This document shows positions 8,038-17,089 of a stretch of 64,000 bases of DNA, one piece after another. Each line of letters starts with the position of its first letter. Within the stretch, counting starts at the first letter, position 1. The DNA is taken from assembly GCA_029203185.1 (NCBI GenBank), contig CP119310.1, positions 3,044,001 through 3,108,000 of the forward strand, read 5' to 3'. Source of the stretch: Candidatus Chryseobacterium colombiense (lineage in GTDB: Bacteria > Bacteroidota > Bacteroidia > Flavobacteriales > Weeksellaceae). Position numbers and translations under genes: made by a program. Under the pieces are notes generated by a model. That model saw only the letters and a list, made by a program, of their open reading frames with translations. It did no database searches and was not told where the DNA came from.

Positions 8038-10626
8038 ATGGCAAAGGCAGCGAAGAAAGAAACTCCGTTAATGACGCAGTACAATACCATCAAGGCGAAA
8101 TATCCTGATGCACTTTTACTATTCAGAGTGGGAGATTTTTACGAAACTTTCGGGCAGGATGCGGTGAGAACGTCTCAGATTTTAGGAATTGTTTTAACGA
8201 AAAGAGCCAACGGAGAAGGTCATATCGAACTGGCCGGATTTCCGCATCACTCGGTAGATTCTTACTTGCCAAAATTGGTGAGAGCCGGAATGAGAGTGGC
8301 AATCTGCGATCAGCTGGAAGATCCCAAAATGGTCAAAGGAATTGTAAAAAGAGGGGTGACAGAATTGGTGACTCCCGGAGTTACGTTCAATGATCAGGTT
8401 CTCAATTCAAAAAAGAATAATTTCCTGCTTTCTCTTCATAAAGAAAAGGAAAGATTCGGGATTGCTTTGGTGGATATTTCTACAGGAGAGTTTTTGGTGA
8501 GTGAAGGGAATTTGGAAAAGCTGCTTCATATTGTCAATACGTTTGATCCGAGCGAAATTATTTACCAGAGAAGTGTTCAGATTCCGGAGCAGATTAAAAA
8601 TAAAAATGCCTTCAAGCTTGAAGATTGGGCCTATCAATATAATTTTGCCTACGAAAAACTTACCAATCATTTTAAGACCAATTCGTTAAAAGGTTTTGGG
8701 GTTGAAAATCAGCCGTTGGCGATTACAGCTGCAGGGGCCATTTTTGCCTATCTCGTTGAAGATACCCATCATAATTTACTGGCGCATATCACCAAAATTC
8801 AGGTAATTCCTCAGGAAGATTACCTGATGATGGATAATTTTACCCTGAGAAACCTTGAAATTGTTTATCCAAGCAACGCACAGGGAAAATCTTTGCTGGA
8901 TATTATTGATAAAACCTCCACTCCGATGGGTGGGAGATTACTGAGGCGAAGAATTATTTTACCTTTAAAATCAGTCGGTGAAATCAACAGAAGACTTGCT
9001 TTAATTGATTTCCTGAACGAAAATGATCAACTTAAATACGACATTTCCCAACTTTTAAAATCGATTTCCGATTTAGACCGATTAATGGGAAAACTGGCGG
9101 CAGAAAAAATTTCACCCAAAGAATTGGGATATCTTCGCCAAAGCCTGATTAATATTCATAAAATTAAAGAATTGCTTCATCCGCATGCTGATGTTCTGGC
9201 CTGGCTGGAACCTTTGTATGATCAGGATGAACTGATAAAATGTCTTCAAAATCATCTGAATGAAGAATTACCTGTGAATTTGTCGAAAGGAAATGTTATT
9301 AAAGAAGGAATTTCAGAGGAATTGGACAGATTGAGAGGCCTTCAGTCTAAAGGACGAGGTTTCCTGGATGAAATGTGTCAGAGAGAAATCGAAAGAACAG
9401 GAATTTCAAGCCTTAAAATTGATTTTAATAATGTTTTCGGATACTATATTGAAGTCCGAAATACTCATAAAGATAAAGTTCCGGGAGATTGGCTGAGAAA
9501 ACAGACGTTGGTAAACGCTGAACGTTACATCACAGAGGAATTAAAAGAATACGAAAATCAGATTCTTGGTGCCGAAGAGAAAATCGGAGTGCTAGAAAAT
9601 GAGCTGTACAGGAATGTTTGTGCCGAAACGATGATTTATATCGATCAGATTCAGGAGAATTCAAATATCATCGCCCAGCTGGATGTTGCCGTTGGACTAT
9701 CGGAACTAGCTGTTTCTGAAAGCTATACAAAGCCTGTTTTAACGGAAACTTTTGCGATCGATTTAAAAGAAGCAAGACACCCGATTATTGAAAACGCGCT
9801 TCCTTTAGGTGAAAAATACATTCCGAACGATATTTTCTTAGATAAAGATTCTCAGCAGATTATCATGGTGACCGGACCGAACATGGCCGGTAAATCGGCA
9901 ATCCTTCGTCAGACAGCTATTGTTTGCCTGCTGGCTCAGATCGGAAGCTTTGTTCCGGCAAAACATGCGGAAATCGGGGTTTTAGATAAAATTTTTACGA
10001 GGGTAGGAGCGACGGATAATATTTCAGCCGGAGAATCAACTTTCATGGTGGAAATGAATGAAGCGGCTAATATTTTAAATAATATTTCCGATCGAAGCTT
10101 AATTTTATTAGACGAGATCGGTCGTGGAACTTCTACGTATGACGGGGTTTCTATCGCTTGGGCCATTGCAGAATACCTGCATCAGCATCCTACGCAGGCA
10201 AAGACATTATTTGCAACGCATTATCATGAATTGAATGAAATGACGGTGAACTTTGAAAGGGTGAAAAATTTCCACGTTTCGATTCAGGAGAATAAAGGAA
10301 ATATTATTTTCTTAAGAAAGCTGATTCCGGGCGGAAGTGAACATAGCTTTGGTATTCACGTGGCGAAACTGGCGGGAATGCCTGCAAAAGTGGTCAACAG
10401 AGCCAATGAAATCCTGAAAACCCTTGAAGCAAGCCGTACTCAGGGAAACTCCTCGGAAAGTATTAAAAGAGTTACTGAAGAAAATATGCAGTTGTCTTTC
10501 TTCCAGTTAGATGATCCTGTTCTGGAAAATATCAGGGAAGAACTCACGAAGATTGATATCAATACATTGACCCCAATAGAAGCTTTAATGAAGCTGAATT
10601 CAATAAAAAAAATGATCGGAGGGTAA
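8038..10626 (+). CDS. mutS: DNA mismatch repair protein MutS
   Basis: 862 residues, full length. MutS clamps onto DNA at base mismatches and small loops and starts repair with MutL. The mismatch-contact motif is in place (FRVGDFYETFG, with Phe-Tyr-Glu, about 29-39), as are the clamp and lever domains. The ATPase has Walker A GPNMAGKSA (about 619-627), STFMVEMNE, Walker B LILLDEIGRGTSTYDG and the ATHYHEL switch. The GSEHSFGIHVAKLAGMP helix-turn-helix and a short C-terminal tail follow. It is in the MutS1 class by length and motif order. The stop codon lies inside a terminator stem shared with the convergent gene. Confidence 0.98.
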   Translation: MAKAAKKETPLMTQYNTIKAKYPDALLLFRVGDFYETFGQDAVRTSQILGIVLTKRANGEGHIELAGFPHHSVDSYLPKLVRAGMRVAICDQLEDPKMVKGIVKRGVTELVTPGVTFNDQVLNSKKNNFLLSLHKEKERFGIALVDISTGEFLVSEGNLEKLLHIVNTFDPSEIIYQRSVQIPEQIKNKNAFKLEDWAYQYNFAYEKLTNHFKTNSLKGFGVENQPLAITAAGAIFAYLVEDTHHNLLAHITKIQVIPQEDYLMMDNFTLRNLEIVYPSNAQGKSLLDIIDKTSTPMGGRLLRRRIILPLKSVGEINRRLALIDFLNENDQLKYDISQLLKSISDLDRLMGKLAAEKISPKELGYLRQSLINIHKIKELLHPHADVLAWLEPLYDQDELIKCLQNHLNEELPVNLSKGNVIKEGISEELDRLRGLQSKGRGFLDEMCQREIERTGISSLKIDFNNVFGYYIEVRNTHKDKVPGDWLRKQTLVNAERYITEELKEYENQILGAEEKIGVLENELYRNVCAETMIYIDQIQENSNIIAQLDVAVGLSELAVSESYTKPVLTETFAIDLKEARHPIIENALPLGEKYIPNDIFLDKDSQQIIMVTGPNMAGKSAILRQTAIVCLLAQIGSFVPAKHAEIGVLDKIFTRVGATDNISAGESTFMVEMNEAANILNNISDRSLILLDEIGRGTSTYDGVSIAWAIAEYLHQHPTQAKTLFATHYHELNEMTVNFERVKNFHVSIQENKGNIIFLRKLIPGGSEHSFGIHVAKLAGMPAKVVNRANEILKTLEASRTQGNSSESIKRVTEENMQLSFFQLDDPVLENIREELTKIDINTLTPIEALMKLNSIKKMIGG

Positions 10627-10639
10627 TTCTCCAATCATT
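10611..10639. terminator. Two-way terminator overlapping the end of mutS
   Basis: AATGATCGGAG (10611-10621) pairs with CTCCAATCATT (10629-10639), with one mismatched pair and a seven-base loop. A-runs lie to the left and a short T-run to the right, so it can work in both directions. The stem contains the last codons and stop of mutS (10624-10626) and touches the stop of the convergent TonB-C gene (10640). Confidence 0.75.
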
Positions 10640-11086
10640 TTAATCTCCAGCTTTTTTATCAAATTTTACCGACAAAGGAATTTTGAATCTGTAGCGAACT
10701 TTTTGTCCGTTTATTTCAGCAGGAGACCATTTTTGTTTAATTTTCGAAATAGCTCTTTCAGCTTCTTTATTAAAACTGTCATTACTTCCGATAGCTTTTA
10801 TCTCTGTCATGGAGCCCTCTCGGTCAATAATAAAAGTCAGGTCACAGCTTATTTGTTCTGCATTATGGGTAATAACATTCTTCATTTTGAAGTTCTTGCT
10901 TATCATATTTTGTAATGTTATTGAACCTAACGGGAAGAAAGCAGGCTTTTCGTCATCCATTCTTACTTTGCCATTTTTTTCTTTTAAAACTAATTCGTTC
11001 AGCTCTGCGGTTCCTTTTACAGGTTCTTGCCCAAAAGAAAAGAAGCCCAAAAAAATGCAGGTTCCCAATATTATTTTTCTCATCAT
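10640..11086 (-). CDS. Exported TonB C-terminal-domain protein 1
   Basis: 148 residues: signal peptide (about 1-19, ending FSFGQ) and then a single TonB C-terminal-like domain. The domain shows TFIIDREGSMTEIKAIGSNDSFNKEAERAISKIKQ and KWSPAEINGQKVRYRFKIPLSV, the usual strand-helix-strand order with the conserved W-x-P-A and final strand. The inner-membrane anchor and Pro-rich spacer of a true TonB are absent, so it is probably a free periplasmic TonB-C relative rather than an energy transducer. It lies 12 bases downstream of a paralogue. Confidence 0.8.
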   Translation of the reverse strand: MMRKIILGTCIFLGFFSFGQEPVKGTAELNELVLKEKNGKVRMDDEKPAFFPLGSITLQNMISKNFKMKNVITHNAEQISCDLTFIIDREGSMTEIKAIGSNDSFNKEAERAISKIKQKWSPAEINGQKVRYRFKIPLSVKFDKKAGD

Positions 11087-11098
11087 TAGATTAAAACT

Positions 11099-11563
11099 TT
11101 AATACTTCTGCAAAGAAAGTGGGAAACTGTACAGATAACGAACCGGTTTGTCTGCTATTAAAGCGGGTTTCCAGCGAACGAGCATTTTCTTCAGAGCTGC
11201 TTCCGCTGCTTTGGCGTGATCTTTATTATTGCTTATAGCAGCGATATTATTGATGTAGCCGTTTTTTTCAACAATAAAGTAAACACGGGTATCTATTTTT
11301 TTGCCCTTTGCATAAATTACCTCCATGTTTTCAGCAAATTTTCTGCGGAAAAGTGCCATTCCACCGGGAAATTCAGGTTCTTTATCGGCAGTCATTACTG
11401 CGCCTGTAAGATTAATTCTTTTTTTCAGCTCTTCATAATGAGGAAGTGATTCCACATTGACAATGGTTGCGGGCGCCGGAGTTGTTTTTGTTTCTGGGGT
11501 TTCCTGTGCAAAAACAAGAGAAACCATGCACAAAGTGATCAGCAATAATATCCTTTTTTTCAT
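11099..11563 (-). CDS. Exported TonB C-terminal-domain protein 2
   Basis: 154 residues from the ATG at 11563, chosen because it gives a clean signal peptide (KKRILLLITLCMVSLVFAQ). The frame is open twelve codons further to a TTG, which would spoil that peptide. A Thr/Pro/Ala linker (TPETKTTPAPATI) leads into a TonB-C-like domain with VYFIVEKNGYINNIAAISN and RWKPALIADKPVRYLYSFPLSL. It parallels the next gene downstream (10640-11086) in layout, so the two look like a tandem duplication. No membrane anchor, so the classical TonB role is unlikely. Confidence 0.78.
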   Translation of the reverse strand: MKKRILLLITLCMVSLVFAQETPETKTTPAPATIVNVESLPHYEELKKRINLTGAVMTADKEPEFPGGMALFRRKFAENMEVIYAKGKKIDTRVYFIVEKNGYINNIAAISNNKDHAKAAEAALKKMLVRWKPALIADKPVRYLYSFPLSLQKY

Positions 11564-11702
11564 ACAATAATTTTTCACAAAAATAATTATCCTTCTCAAT
11601 ATAGTGATTCTTTTTAAAGAAAATTAAAAGATCCTCAAAGTTCTTAACAAAATTTAACAGGAAATCTCTGTAAACGGAATTTTGATTTTCTTACTTTTGA
11701 AT

Positions 11703-12203
11703 ATGAAGAAAATTTTGAGTTTAATGATCTTTGTTTTTGGCTCGTCTTTTTATCACGGACAGGAACAAGTCGTGATCAATACGATTCCGATGATCCAGTA
11801 TGAGCTTCTGGAAAAAAAGATTAAAGAAGAAAAAGATATTTTTTTGGTATTGAATTTTTGGTCAACGACCTGTGCTCCATGCGTAAAAGAGCTTCCGCAT
11901 TTTATGGAAGTCAATAATAAGTTTAAAGATAATCCTAAATTTAAGATGCTTCTTGTGTCTTTAGACCGCGCAAAAGATAAAGACCGGGTGATAGAATTTA
12001 TCAAAAAGAAAAACATTACCGCTGAGGTAATTTTACTGGATGATATTAAAAGAATGAACACCTGGATTCCCCTGTTTGAAAAGAATTGGGACGGAAATAT
12101 TCCGGTGACGATCTTTTATAAAAATGGAGAAAAAGTACATTTCAATGACGGAGAAATGAGGAAAGAAGACCTGGAAAATACAATTGCTAAACATTTAAAT
12201 TAA
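11703..12203 (+). CDS. TlpA-like exported thioredoxin-fold protein
   Basis: 166 residues from the ATG at 11703; a TTG seven codons upstream is possible but less likely. Signal peptide about 1-19 (MKKILSLMIFVFGSSFYHG). The thioredoxin fold follows with the redox motif FWSTTCAPCVKELPHF (CAPC), then MLLVSLDRAKDK and a cis-Pro region NWDGNIPVTIFY. Proteins of this type keep periplasmic cysteines reduced or assist cytochrome c maturation. It sits six bases upstream of a second thioredoxin-fold gene and the pair is probably one transcript. Confidence 0.85.
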   Translation: MKKILSLMIFVFGSSFYHGQEQVVINTIPMIQYELLEKKIKEEKDIFLVLNFWSTTCAPCVKELPHFMEVNNKFKDNPKFKMLLVSLDRAKDKDRVIEFIKKKNITAEVILLDDIKRMNTWIPLFEKNWDGNIPVTIFYKNGEKVHFNDGEMRKEDLENTIAKHLN

Positions 12204-12209
12204 AATAGG

Positions 12210-12866
12210 ATGAAGAATTTTAAAATCTTAATACTGGCTTTTGTTGTCGGGATAGGACTGCTAAGTTTTACCACGACAAATCATGGTAAACATGAACCTC
12301 AAAAAGAAAATAAATCTTCTGTAAAAGGATACGAAGTAGGAGATGAGGCAACAGATTTTAAGCTGAAAAATGTTGATGGGAAAATGGTTTCTCTGAGTGA
12401 TTTTAAATCAGCAAAAGGATTTATTGTTATTTTCACCTGCAATCACTGTCCGTATGCGAAAAAATATGAGGACAGGATCATTGCTTTAGATAAGAAATAT
12501 AAATCTCAAGGATATCCGGTGATCGCGATCAATCCTAATGATCCTTCTGTACAGCCTGAAGACGGATATGCACAGATGATCGAAAGAGCAAAGCAAAAAG
12601 GATTTACTTTTCCGTATTTATTGGATGAAGGGCAAAAGATTTTTCCGCAATATGGAGCTACAAAAACGCCTCATGTTTTCCTTCTTCAAAAACAGAATGG
12701 TAAAAATATCGTGAAATATATCGGTGCCATTGACAACAATTATGAAAATCCCAATGATGTTTCAGAATATTATGTTCAGGATGCGGTAAATGCCTTGCTT
12801 AAAAATGAGCCGATAAAAATGACAAAAACCGTTGCCATAGGATGTACGGTGAAAGTAAAGAAATAA
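12210..12866 (+). CDS. Exported redoxin / thioredoxin-family protein
   Basis: 218 residues with a signal peptide (about 1-22, LILAFVVGIGLLSFT). The AhpC/TSA-like redoxin fold starts at VGDEATDFKLKNVDGKMVSLSDF. The active-site stretch is FTCNHCPYAKKYEDR (CNHC), followed by VIAINPNDPSVQPEDGYAQM and the cis-Pro YGATKTPHVFLL. The CxHCPYA form is typical of a redoxin subgroup found next to TlpA-like proteins. Exact substrate unknown. It is followed by a good terminator. Confidence 0.85.
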   Translation: MKNFKILILAFVVGIGLLSFTTTNHGKHEPQKENKSSVKGYEVGDEATDFKLKNVDGKMVSLSDFKSAKGFIVIFTCNHCPYAKKYEDRIIALDKKYKSQGYPVIAINPNDPSVQPEDGYAQMIERAKQKGFTFPYLLDEGQKIFPQYGATKTPHVFLLQKQNGKNIVKYIGAIDNNYENPNDVSEYYVQDAVNALLKNEPIKMTKTVAIGCTVKVKK

Positions 12867-12890
12867 TATATTTGTGACTTGAAATCATAG

Positions 12891-12921
12891 ATCGGCATTC
12901 CTGTTGGATGCCGATTTTTTA
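12891..12921 (+). terminator. Terminator after the thioredoxin pair
   Basis: ATCGGCAT (12891-12898) pairs perfectly with ATGCCGAT (12908-12915), loop of nine, followed by TTTTTT. A textbook intrinsic terminator 25 bases after the stop at 12866. Confidence 0.85.
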
Positions 12922-12935
12922 TACTTAAGATTTAA

Positions 12936-13322
12936 ATGATGAAATTGAAATTAAGATTCAACCTGAAATATTTCCTGTTAACTATTATTATTTTTTTCGT
13001 AGAGGTACTGATAGCGACCTGGTTAAAAGATATCTTTTTTGTAAGAGCCTACCTTGGAGACGTAATTGTTGTCATGCTTCTGTATACATTCATCAAAAGC
13101 TTTTTAACCATTACCAATAATGAAAAGCAGATTATCGGAATTCTTATTTTTTCCTGTTGTGTTGAATTTGCCCAATATTTTAATGTAGCAGAAAAATTAG
13201 GTTTCCAACCCGGGAGCTTCATGTATATTGTTATCGGAAATTCGTTTTCGTGGATTGATATTGTGTGCTATGCTGTTGGGTGTTTATTGATTTATGCTTT
13301 TGTTAAATTAAAGGAAAAATAG
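12936..13322 (+). CDS. DUF2809-like small membrane protein
   Basis: 128 residues with four hydrophobic segments (about 9-27, 39-54, 67-80 and 105-124). The pattern LGDVIVVMLLYTFIKSF, EFAQYF and GNSFSWIDIVCYAVG matches the DUF2809 family of small integral membrane proteins, whose role is unknown. It follows a terminator, so it should have its own promoter. A dispersed repeat follows the stop. Confidence 0.75.
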   Translation: MMKLKLRFNLKYFLLTIIIFFVEVLIATWLKDIFFVRAYLGDVIVVMLLYTFIKSFLTITNNEKQIIGILIFSCCVEFAQYFNVAEKLGFQPGSFMYIVIGNSFSWIDIVCYAVGCLLIYAFVKLKEK

Positions 13323-13342
13323 ATTGAATTCAGAATTGGTGA

Positions 13343-13437
13343 GATCCTTCGGCTTCGCTCAGGATGACACCAAAAATAATACGTTTCATTTTTAGGAGTA
13401 GTAGAAATGTCTGTCATCCTGAGCAAAGCCGAAGGGG
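13343..13437. repeat. Dispersed palindrome, inverted pair (copy 2)
   Basis: Two long arms in opposite orientation: ATCCTTCGGCTTCGCTCAGG (13344 on) and TGTCATCCTGAGCAAAGCCG (13411 on). They pair over about 25 bases with few mismatches and enclose about 40 bases. The arm sequence reappears singly at 22929-22957. It sits between convergent genes at 13322 and 13458, where it may also act as a two-way terminator. Confidence 0.75.
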
Positions 13438-13457
13438 CTTAAAATTATAGGCAGAAG

Positions 13458-14375
13458 TTATCTTCCGAAGCTGTCATACTTATCCTCAGCATATTTGATA
13501 AAGCGGTTCAATAATGCTACATTTTCCTTTTCCATAGGAGAAAGATCCTGATCTACATTGTTTGAAACCGGAATATACCAGTCGGTCTGTTCAAAGAAGT
13601 TTCTGTAGGTCTGCTTTTTAAAAGCATATCCATGTCTTGCAAAAACGGAATTTTTGATGATTTCCATATCCAGTTTTCTAAGGTTTTTGAGATCTTTTTC
13701 CGTTAATTTTTGCTTGGATGCATTGATTTTGAAAACGGCATCGGAAGCAATTCTATTCTTTGAGGCAGTATAAGTTTCTGTTCTCCCTGTTTCTTCATCG
13801 GTGTATTTTTCAACGAAATTTTTAGGGTTTTCCCAGTCAATCAAATCGTTGTCCTCATTCAGCATAAAGTTGGGATTATAAACAAACTCTTTTTTAATCA
13901 GTTTTAGCGTTTTTAAAGGCGATTTCACTGCTGATTTATTGAAAGCGTTCCATTTTCCCGTAAGACTGTCGTTATTTAGTTTAACCTCAAATCTTCCATC
14001 CGTTTTATTATTTCCGGGTTCATCCAGAATAAATGACTTGGTAGTTTCATTAAAAACTCCGCGGAAAGGACGTTGGTTTCCGCTGACGATACTTTGCCCG
14101 TAAACACTGTCTTTTGTGATTCTATTGATTTTTAAAGAGATTTTCTTGTAGACATCGCCTTCATACTCTTCTCCTGTTTCCGGCATGATCATCTCTTTTC
14201 CGGCAAAATCACCCATATAAATTCCGTAATACTCTTTATGTACTTCAGGAATAGCTGCTGAATCTTTCTTTGCAGTAAGGCTGTCTTTTGATGAATTCGT
14301 TGTTTTTGCTTCTTTTTTACAGCTTACCAAACTTAGCGTAAACAAGGAAATTAAAGTTAATTTTAAAATTTTCAT
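13458..14375 (-). CDS. YARHG-domain lipoprotein
   Basis: 305 residues with a lipoprotein signal (TLISLFTLSLVSC, Cys at about 19), so it should be anchored in the envelope. The C-terminal 80 residues carry the YARHG signature: NSVFARHGYAFKKQTYRNFF, TDWYIPV, and LSPMEKENVALLNRF. YARHG is an extracellular domain of unknown function. The middle part (KNDSLTGKWNAFNKSA and similar) looks like a beta-rich domain often seen with it. Confidence 0.85.
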   Translation of the reverse strand: MKILKLTLISLFTLSLVSCKKEAKTTNSSKDSLTAKKDSAAIPEVHKEYYGIYMGDFAGKEMIMPETGEEYEGDVYKKISLKINRITKDSVYGQSIVSGNQRPFRGVFNETTKSFILDEPGNNKTDGRFEVKLNNDSLTGKWNAFNKSAVKSPLKTLKLIKKEFVYNPNFMLNEDNDLIDWENPKNFVEKYTDEETGRTETYTASKNRIASDAVFKINASKQKLTEKDLKNLRKLDMEIIKNSVFARHGYAFKKQTYRNFFEQTDWYIPVSNNVDQDLSPMEKENVALLNRFIKYAEDKYDSFGR

Positions 14376-14456
14376 ATGTGATTTTTTATTGATTTTTAGT
14401 GGTCATATGCAATCGCAGAATAAAATGTTGGCCTTACAATAAAAGATAAAGCGATT

Positions 14457-15095
14457 TTATATGTATTTTTTTGTGATTAAATATTCAATTAAGATAATGT
14501 TGGGAATCCATCCCATCCAGGCAATGATTTGGTAAACATCCATTGGATTCGGATGAAATAAATATGTAATAATTACTTTCCACATTCTCAGGGTGATTGC
14601 AGAAACGGTTAACGCAAAACTGCGCCACATCCATTGTTTATGCGCTTTAAAGTTTTTTTGTCGGGCTAATTGATAAGCTTTAAAAGTAGAAATCCACCAT
14701 AGGCAGCCCAAAATGATGAATGAAATTTTAGAATAGATTCCTCCATTCGCGAAAATTCCCATATAAATTCCTGAAGGTGCCGCAAAAAGTAAAATCAGAA
14801 AAATATAAATTTTTCCGACGTTTTTATGGAAATTTTTAAAGCCAAAATCTTTTCGGAGAATGGCTAAAAATCCGCTTAACAGCACAAAAATACTTGTGTA
14901 AACATGCGTATAGAAAAAATATAAGTATTCTGGTCTTTCAATGACTTCTGTTTGTTTGATCATCAAAAAACTTACCTCCTTTCTAAGAGGAATATATTCT
15001 AATGTAATTTTAAGCATCAGCCAAAAGAAATATCCAAATCCTAAGATCAAAAGGATTTTAAAAATGTTCGGAATACTTTTTTTGACTGAAAGCAT
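14457..15095 (-). CDS. DUF2306-family membrane protein
   Basis: 212 residues, six or seven predicted membrane segments. The HVYTSIFVLLSGFLAI stretch, FHKNVGKIYIFLIL, and HKQWMWRSFALTVSAITLRMW match the conserved histidine/arginine pattern of DUF2306, a polytopic family resembling haem or quinone-binding cytochrome b-like proteins; function unknown. It stands alone, with a repeat element upstream. Confidence 0.78.
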   Translation of the reverse strand: MLSVKKSIPNIFKILLILGFGYFFWLMLKITLEYIPLRKEVSFLMIKQTEVIERPEYLYFFYTHVYTSIFVLLSGFLAILRKDFGFKNFHKNVGKIYIFLILLFAAPSGIYMGIFANGGIYSKISFIILGCLWWISTFKAYQLARQKNFKAHKQWMWRSFALTVSAITLRMWKVIITYLFHPNPMDVYQIIAWMGWIPNIILIEYLITKKYI

Positions 15096-15131
15096 TTTGT
15101 AATTTGTGTTTTTCTAAATTATTTATTTGGT

Positions 15132-15202
15132 CCTTCTGACAAAGGAAGAATCTAAAGTTTTATAGAGATTCTTCATTTCACTTTGTTTCATTCAGAATGA
15201 CA
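15132..15202. repeat. Dispersed imperfect palindrome, copy 3
   Basis: CTTCTGACAAAGGAAGAATCT on the left, AGATTCTTCATTTCACTTTG in the middle and ATTCAGAATGACAG at the right end, about 70 bases. Nearly the same layout as 23900-23973. It lies in a gap between two minus-strand genes. Confidence 0.75.
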
Positions 15203-15211
15203 GTACTAAAT

Positions 15212-16414
15212 TTATTTTAAATTTAAGTCCTGTGCAATCAGCCACGCTTCACTCCAGCAAGCCTGAAAATTAAATCCACCGGTTACAGCATCAATATTCA
15301 GTACTTCTCCTGCAACGTAAAAGTTAGGCAAAATTTTTGAAGACATATTTTTAAAGTTAATTTCCTTTAAATCAACACCTCCTGCGGTTACAAATTCATC
15401 TTTGAAAGTCGATTTCCCGGTTACATTGAATTTCTTTTTACATAAATTTTCAATGATTTTCTGCATTTCCTTTCCTGAAATTTGGGCAACCTGTTTATTC
15501 AGATCAACATTGGAAACTTCAAGAATTCTCTGCCAAAACCTGTTGGTGACTTCAAAAATTTTAGACTGCCCAATCGTTTTCTTTGGATTTGACTGTTTAA
15601 ATTGTTGGAAAAGTTCTTCAGCATTATCGATATCTTTAGAAATAAAATTGACTTCAATCTCGAAATTATACTTCACTTTCGCCAAATTAATCGCTTCCCA
15701 GGCTGAAATTTTCAAAATTGCCGGCCCCGACAGTCCCCAATGTGTAATCAATAAAGGACCATTCTCCTGTGTTTTTAATTTAGGAATAGAGGTTTCAGCC
15801 ATTTCAAAACTTGTTCCGGCTAAATCTTTCAATAAAGAATCTTTAATATTAAAAGTAAAAAGCGACGGAACCAGATCGAGAATTTTATGGCCTAAATTTT
15901 CTATCATTTTCAGCGACTTGGGTGAGCTGCCTGTTGTATAGATTACAAAATCGGTTTCGAAATCTCCTAAACTGGTTTTAACGATGTATTTTTCATCCTG
16001 TTTTTCAATTTCTTTAACGGAGCATTTTGTTTTAACTTCAACATTTTTTTTCTGAGTTTCATTCAGGAAAGTATTGATAATAGTCTGCGAAGAATTGCTT
16101 TCCGGGAAGATTCTGTTGTCATTTTCTATTTTCAACGAAACTTTTCGTTGATCGAACCATTCCATGGTATCGCCCGGCTGAAATTTGGTGAAAACACTTA
16201 GTAATTCTTTATTTCCGCGAGGGTAGAACTGAACAAGTTCTCTTGGATCAAAACAGGCATGGGTTACATTGCATCTTCCTCCTCCTGAAACTTTTACTTT
16301 CTGAAGGACATCTGAGTTTTGTTCGAGAATGGTAATTTTATATTGGGTTTCGTCAAGATTCGCTGCACAGAAAAATCCTGCTGCACCGCCTCCGATAATG
16401 ATAATTCGTTTCAT
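15212..16414 (-). CDS. HI0933/YhiN-family flavoprotein
   Basis: 400 residues. It starts with the FAD-binding dinucleotide fold IIIIGGGAAGFFCAANL and continues with the family signature VKVSGGGRCNVTHACFDP (about 41-58). C-terminal parts include the HWGLSGPAILKISAWEA segment and the closing FAD motif VAGEVLNIDAVTGGFNFQACWSEAW. Members are NAD(P)/FAD-dependent oxidoreductases (BaiN/HI0933 type); most have no proven physiological substrate. Length is normal for the family. Start ATG at 16414. Confidence 0.92.
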   Translation of the reverse strand: MKRIIIIGGGAAGFFCAANLDETQYKITILEQNSDVLQKVKVSGGGRCNVTHACFDPRELVQFYPRGNKELLSVFTKFQPGDTMEWFDQRKVSLKIENDNRIFPESNSSQTIINTFLNETQKKNVEVKTKCSVKEIEKQDEKYIVKTSLGDFETDFVIYTTGSSPKSLKMIENLGHKILDLVPSLFTFNIKDSLLKDLAGTSFEMAETSIPKLKTQENGPLLITHWGLSGPAILKISAWEAINLAKVKYNFEIEVNFISKDIDNAEELFQQFKQSNPKKTIGQSKIFEVTNRFWQRILEVSNVDLNKQVAQISGKEMQKIIENLCKKKFNVTGKSTFKDEFVTAGGVDLKEINFKNMSSKILPNFYVAGEVLNIDAVTGGFNFQACWSEAWLIAQDLNLK

Positions 16415-16528
16415 AGTTTTATTAATCTTATGCTCAAGATTATTTTTACAAAACTACAATTTTTATAAACCATCTTATTTGAGTAATTTTGAAGAATATA
16501 ATTTAATGATTCTAAAACTGATTTTTAA

Positions 16529-17020
16529 ATGATTTTTTACCATAAATTCGAAGTGCGTTGGAGTGATCTTGATGCCAACAAACATTTAGCCAACTCATCT
16601 TATGTTCAATATTGCGCTCAGGCAAGAATGGCCTTTATGACCAAAGAAAAAATGGGCGTAACGCAAATGAGCAGATGGGGAATCGGACCTGTCATTTTGC
16701 ATGAAAGATATTCTTTTTTCAAGGAGATTTATGCTGACCAAACCGTGATTGTAAGTGTTGAAATTGATGGGTGTTCAGAGGATTCATCTATTTACAGATT
16801 CCTTCACAAATTTTATACTCCCGATGGACAACATTGTGCTACTGCGGAAGCAACAGGAGTCTGGATCGACATGATGCTTAGAAAAATGACAACACCGCCG
16901 GATGATGTGGTAGAAGCGATGAATAAATATAAATCTGCGGAAACTGTCGTTCTGACGAGAGAGGATTTCAAAAAACTGCCTTTCCATCCGAATAATATTG
17001 ATCCGGCAGAATTAGTTTAA
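16529..17020 (+). CDS. Acyl-CoA thioesterase, hot-dog fold
   Basis: 163 residues of the 4-hydroxybenzoyl-CoA thioesterase (YbgC-like) type. The conserved opening VRWSDLDANKHLANSSYVQY (about 9-28) has the catalytic Asp and the His/Asn turn before the hot-dog helix; the rest (FFKEIYADQTVIVSVEI, HCATAEATGVWIDM) follows the fold. It hydrolyses acyl-CoA thioesters in the cytoplasm; the chain-length preference is not visible. It precedes thiL by 70 bases. Confidence 0.88.
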   Translation: MIFYHKFEVRWSDLDANKHLANSSYVQYCAQARMAFMTKEKMGVTQMSRWGIGPVILHERYSFFKEIYADQTVIVSVEIDGCSEDSSIYRFLHKFYTPDGQHCATAEATGVWIDMMLRKMTTPPDDVVEAMNKYKSAETVVLTREDFKKLPFHPNNIDPAELV

Positions 17021-17089
17021 AGTTTAGTGTTTTGAGTTCAATAATAGATATTACTCATTACGAATTACTCATTACTTATAATTAAAAAT

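Noticed and set aside
11703..12866. Complete cytochrome c maturation or disulfide system
   Set aside because: Only two thioredoxin-fold genes are present; no CcdA, ResB or DsbD-like gene is adjacent, so a full system cannot be claimed.
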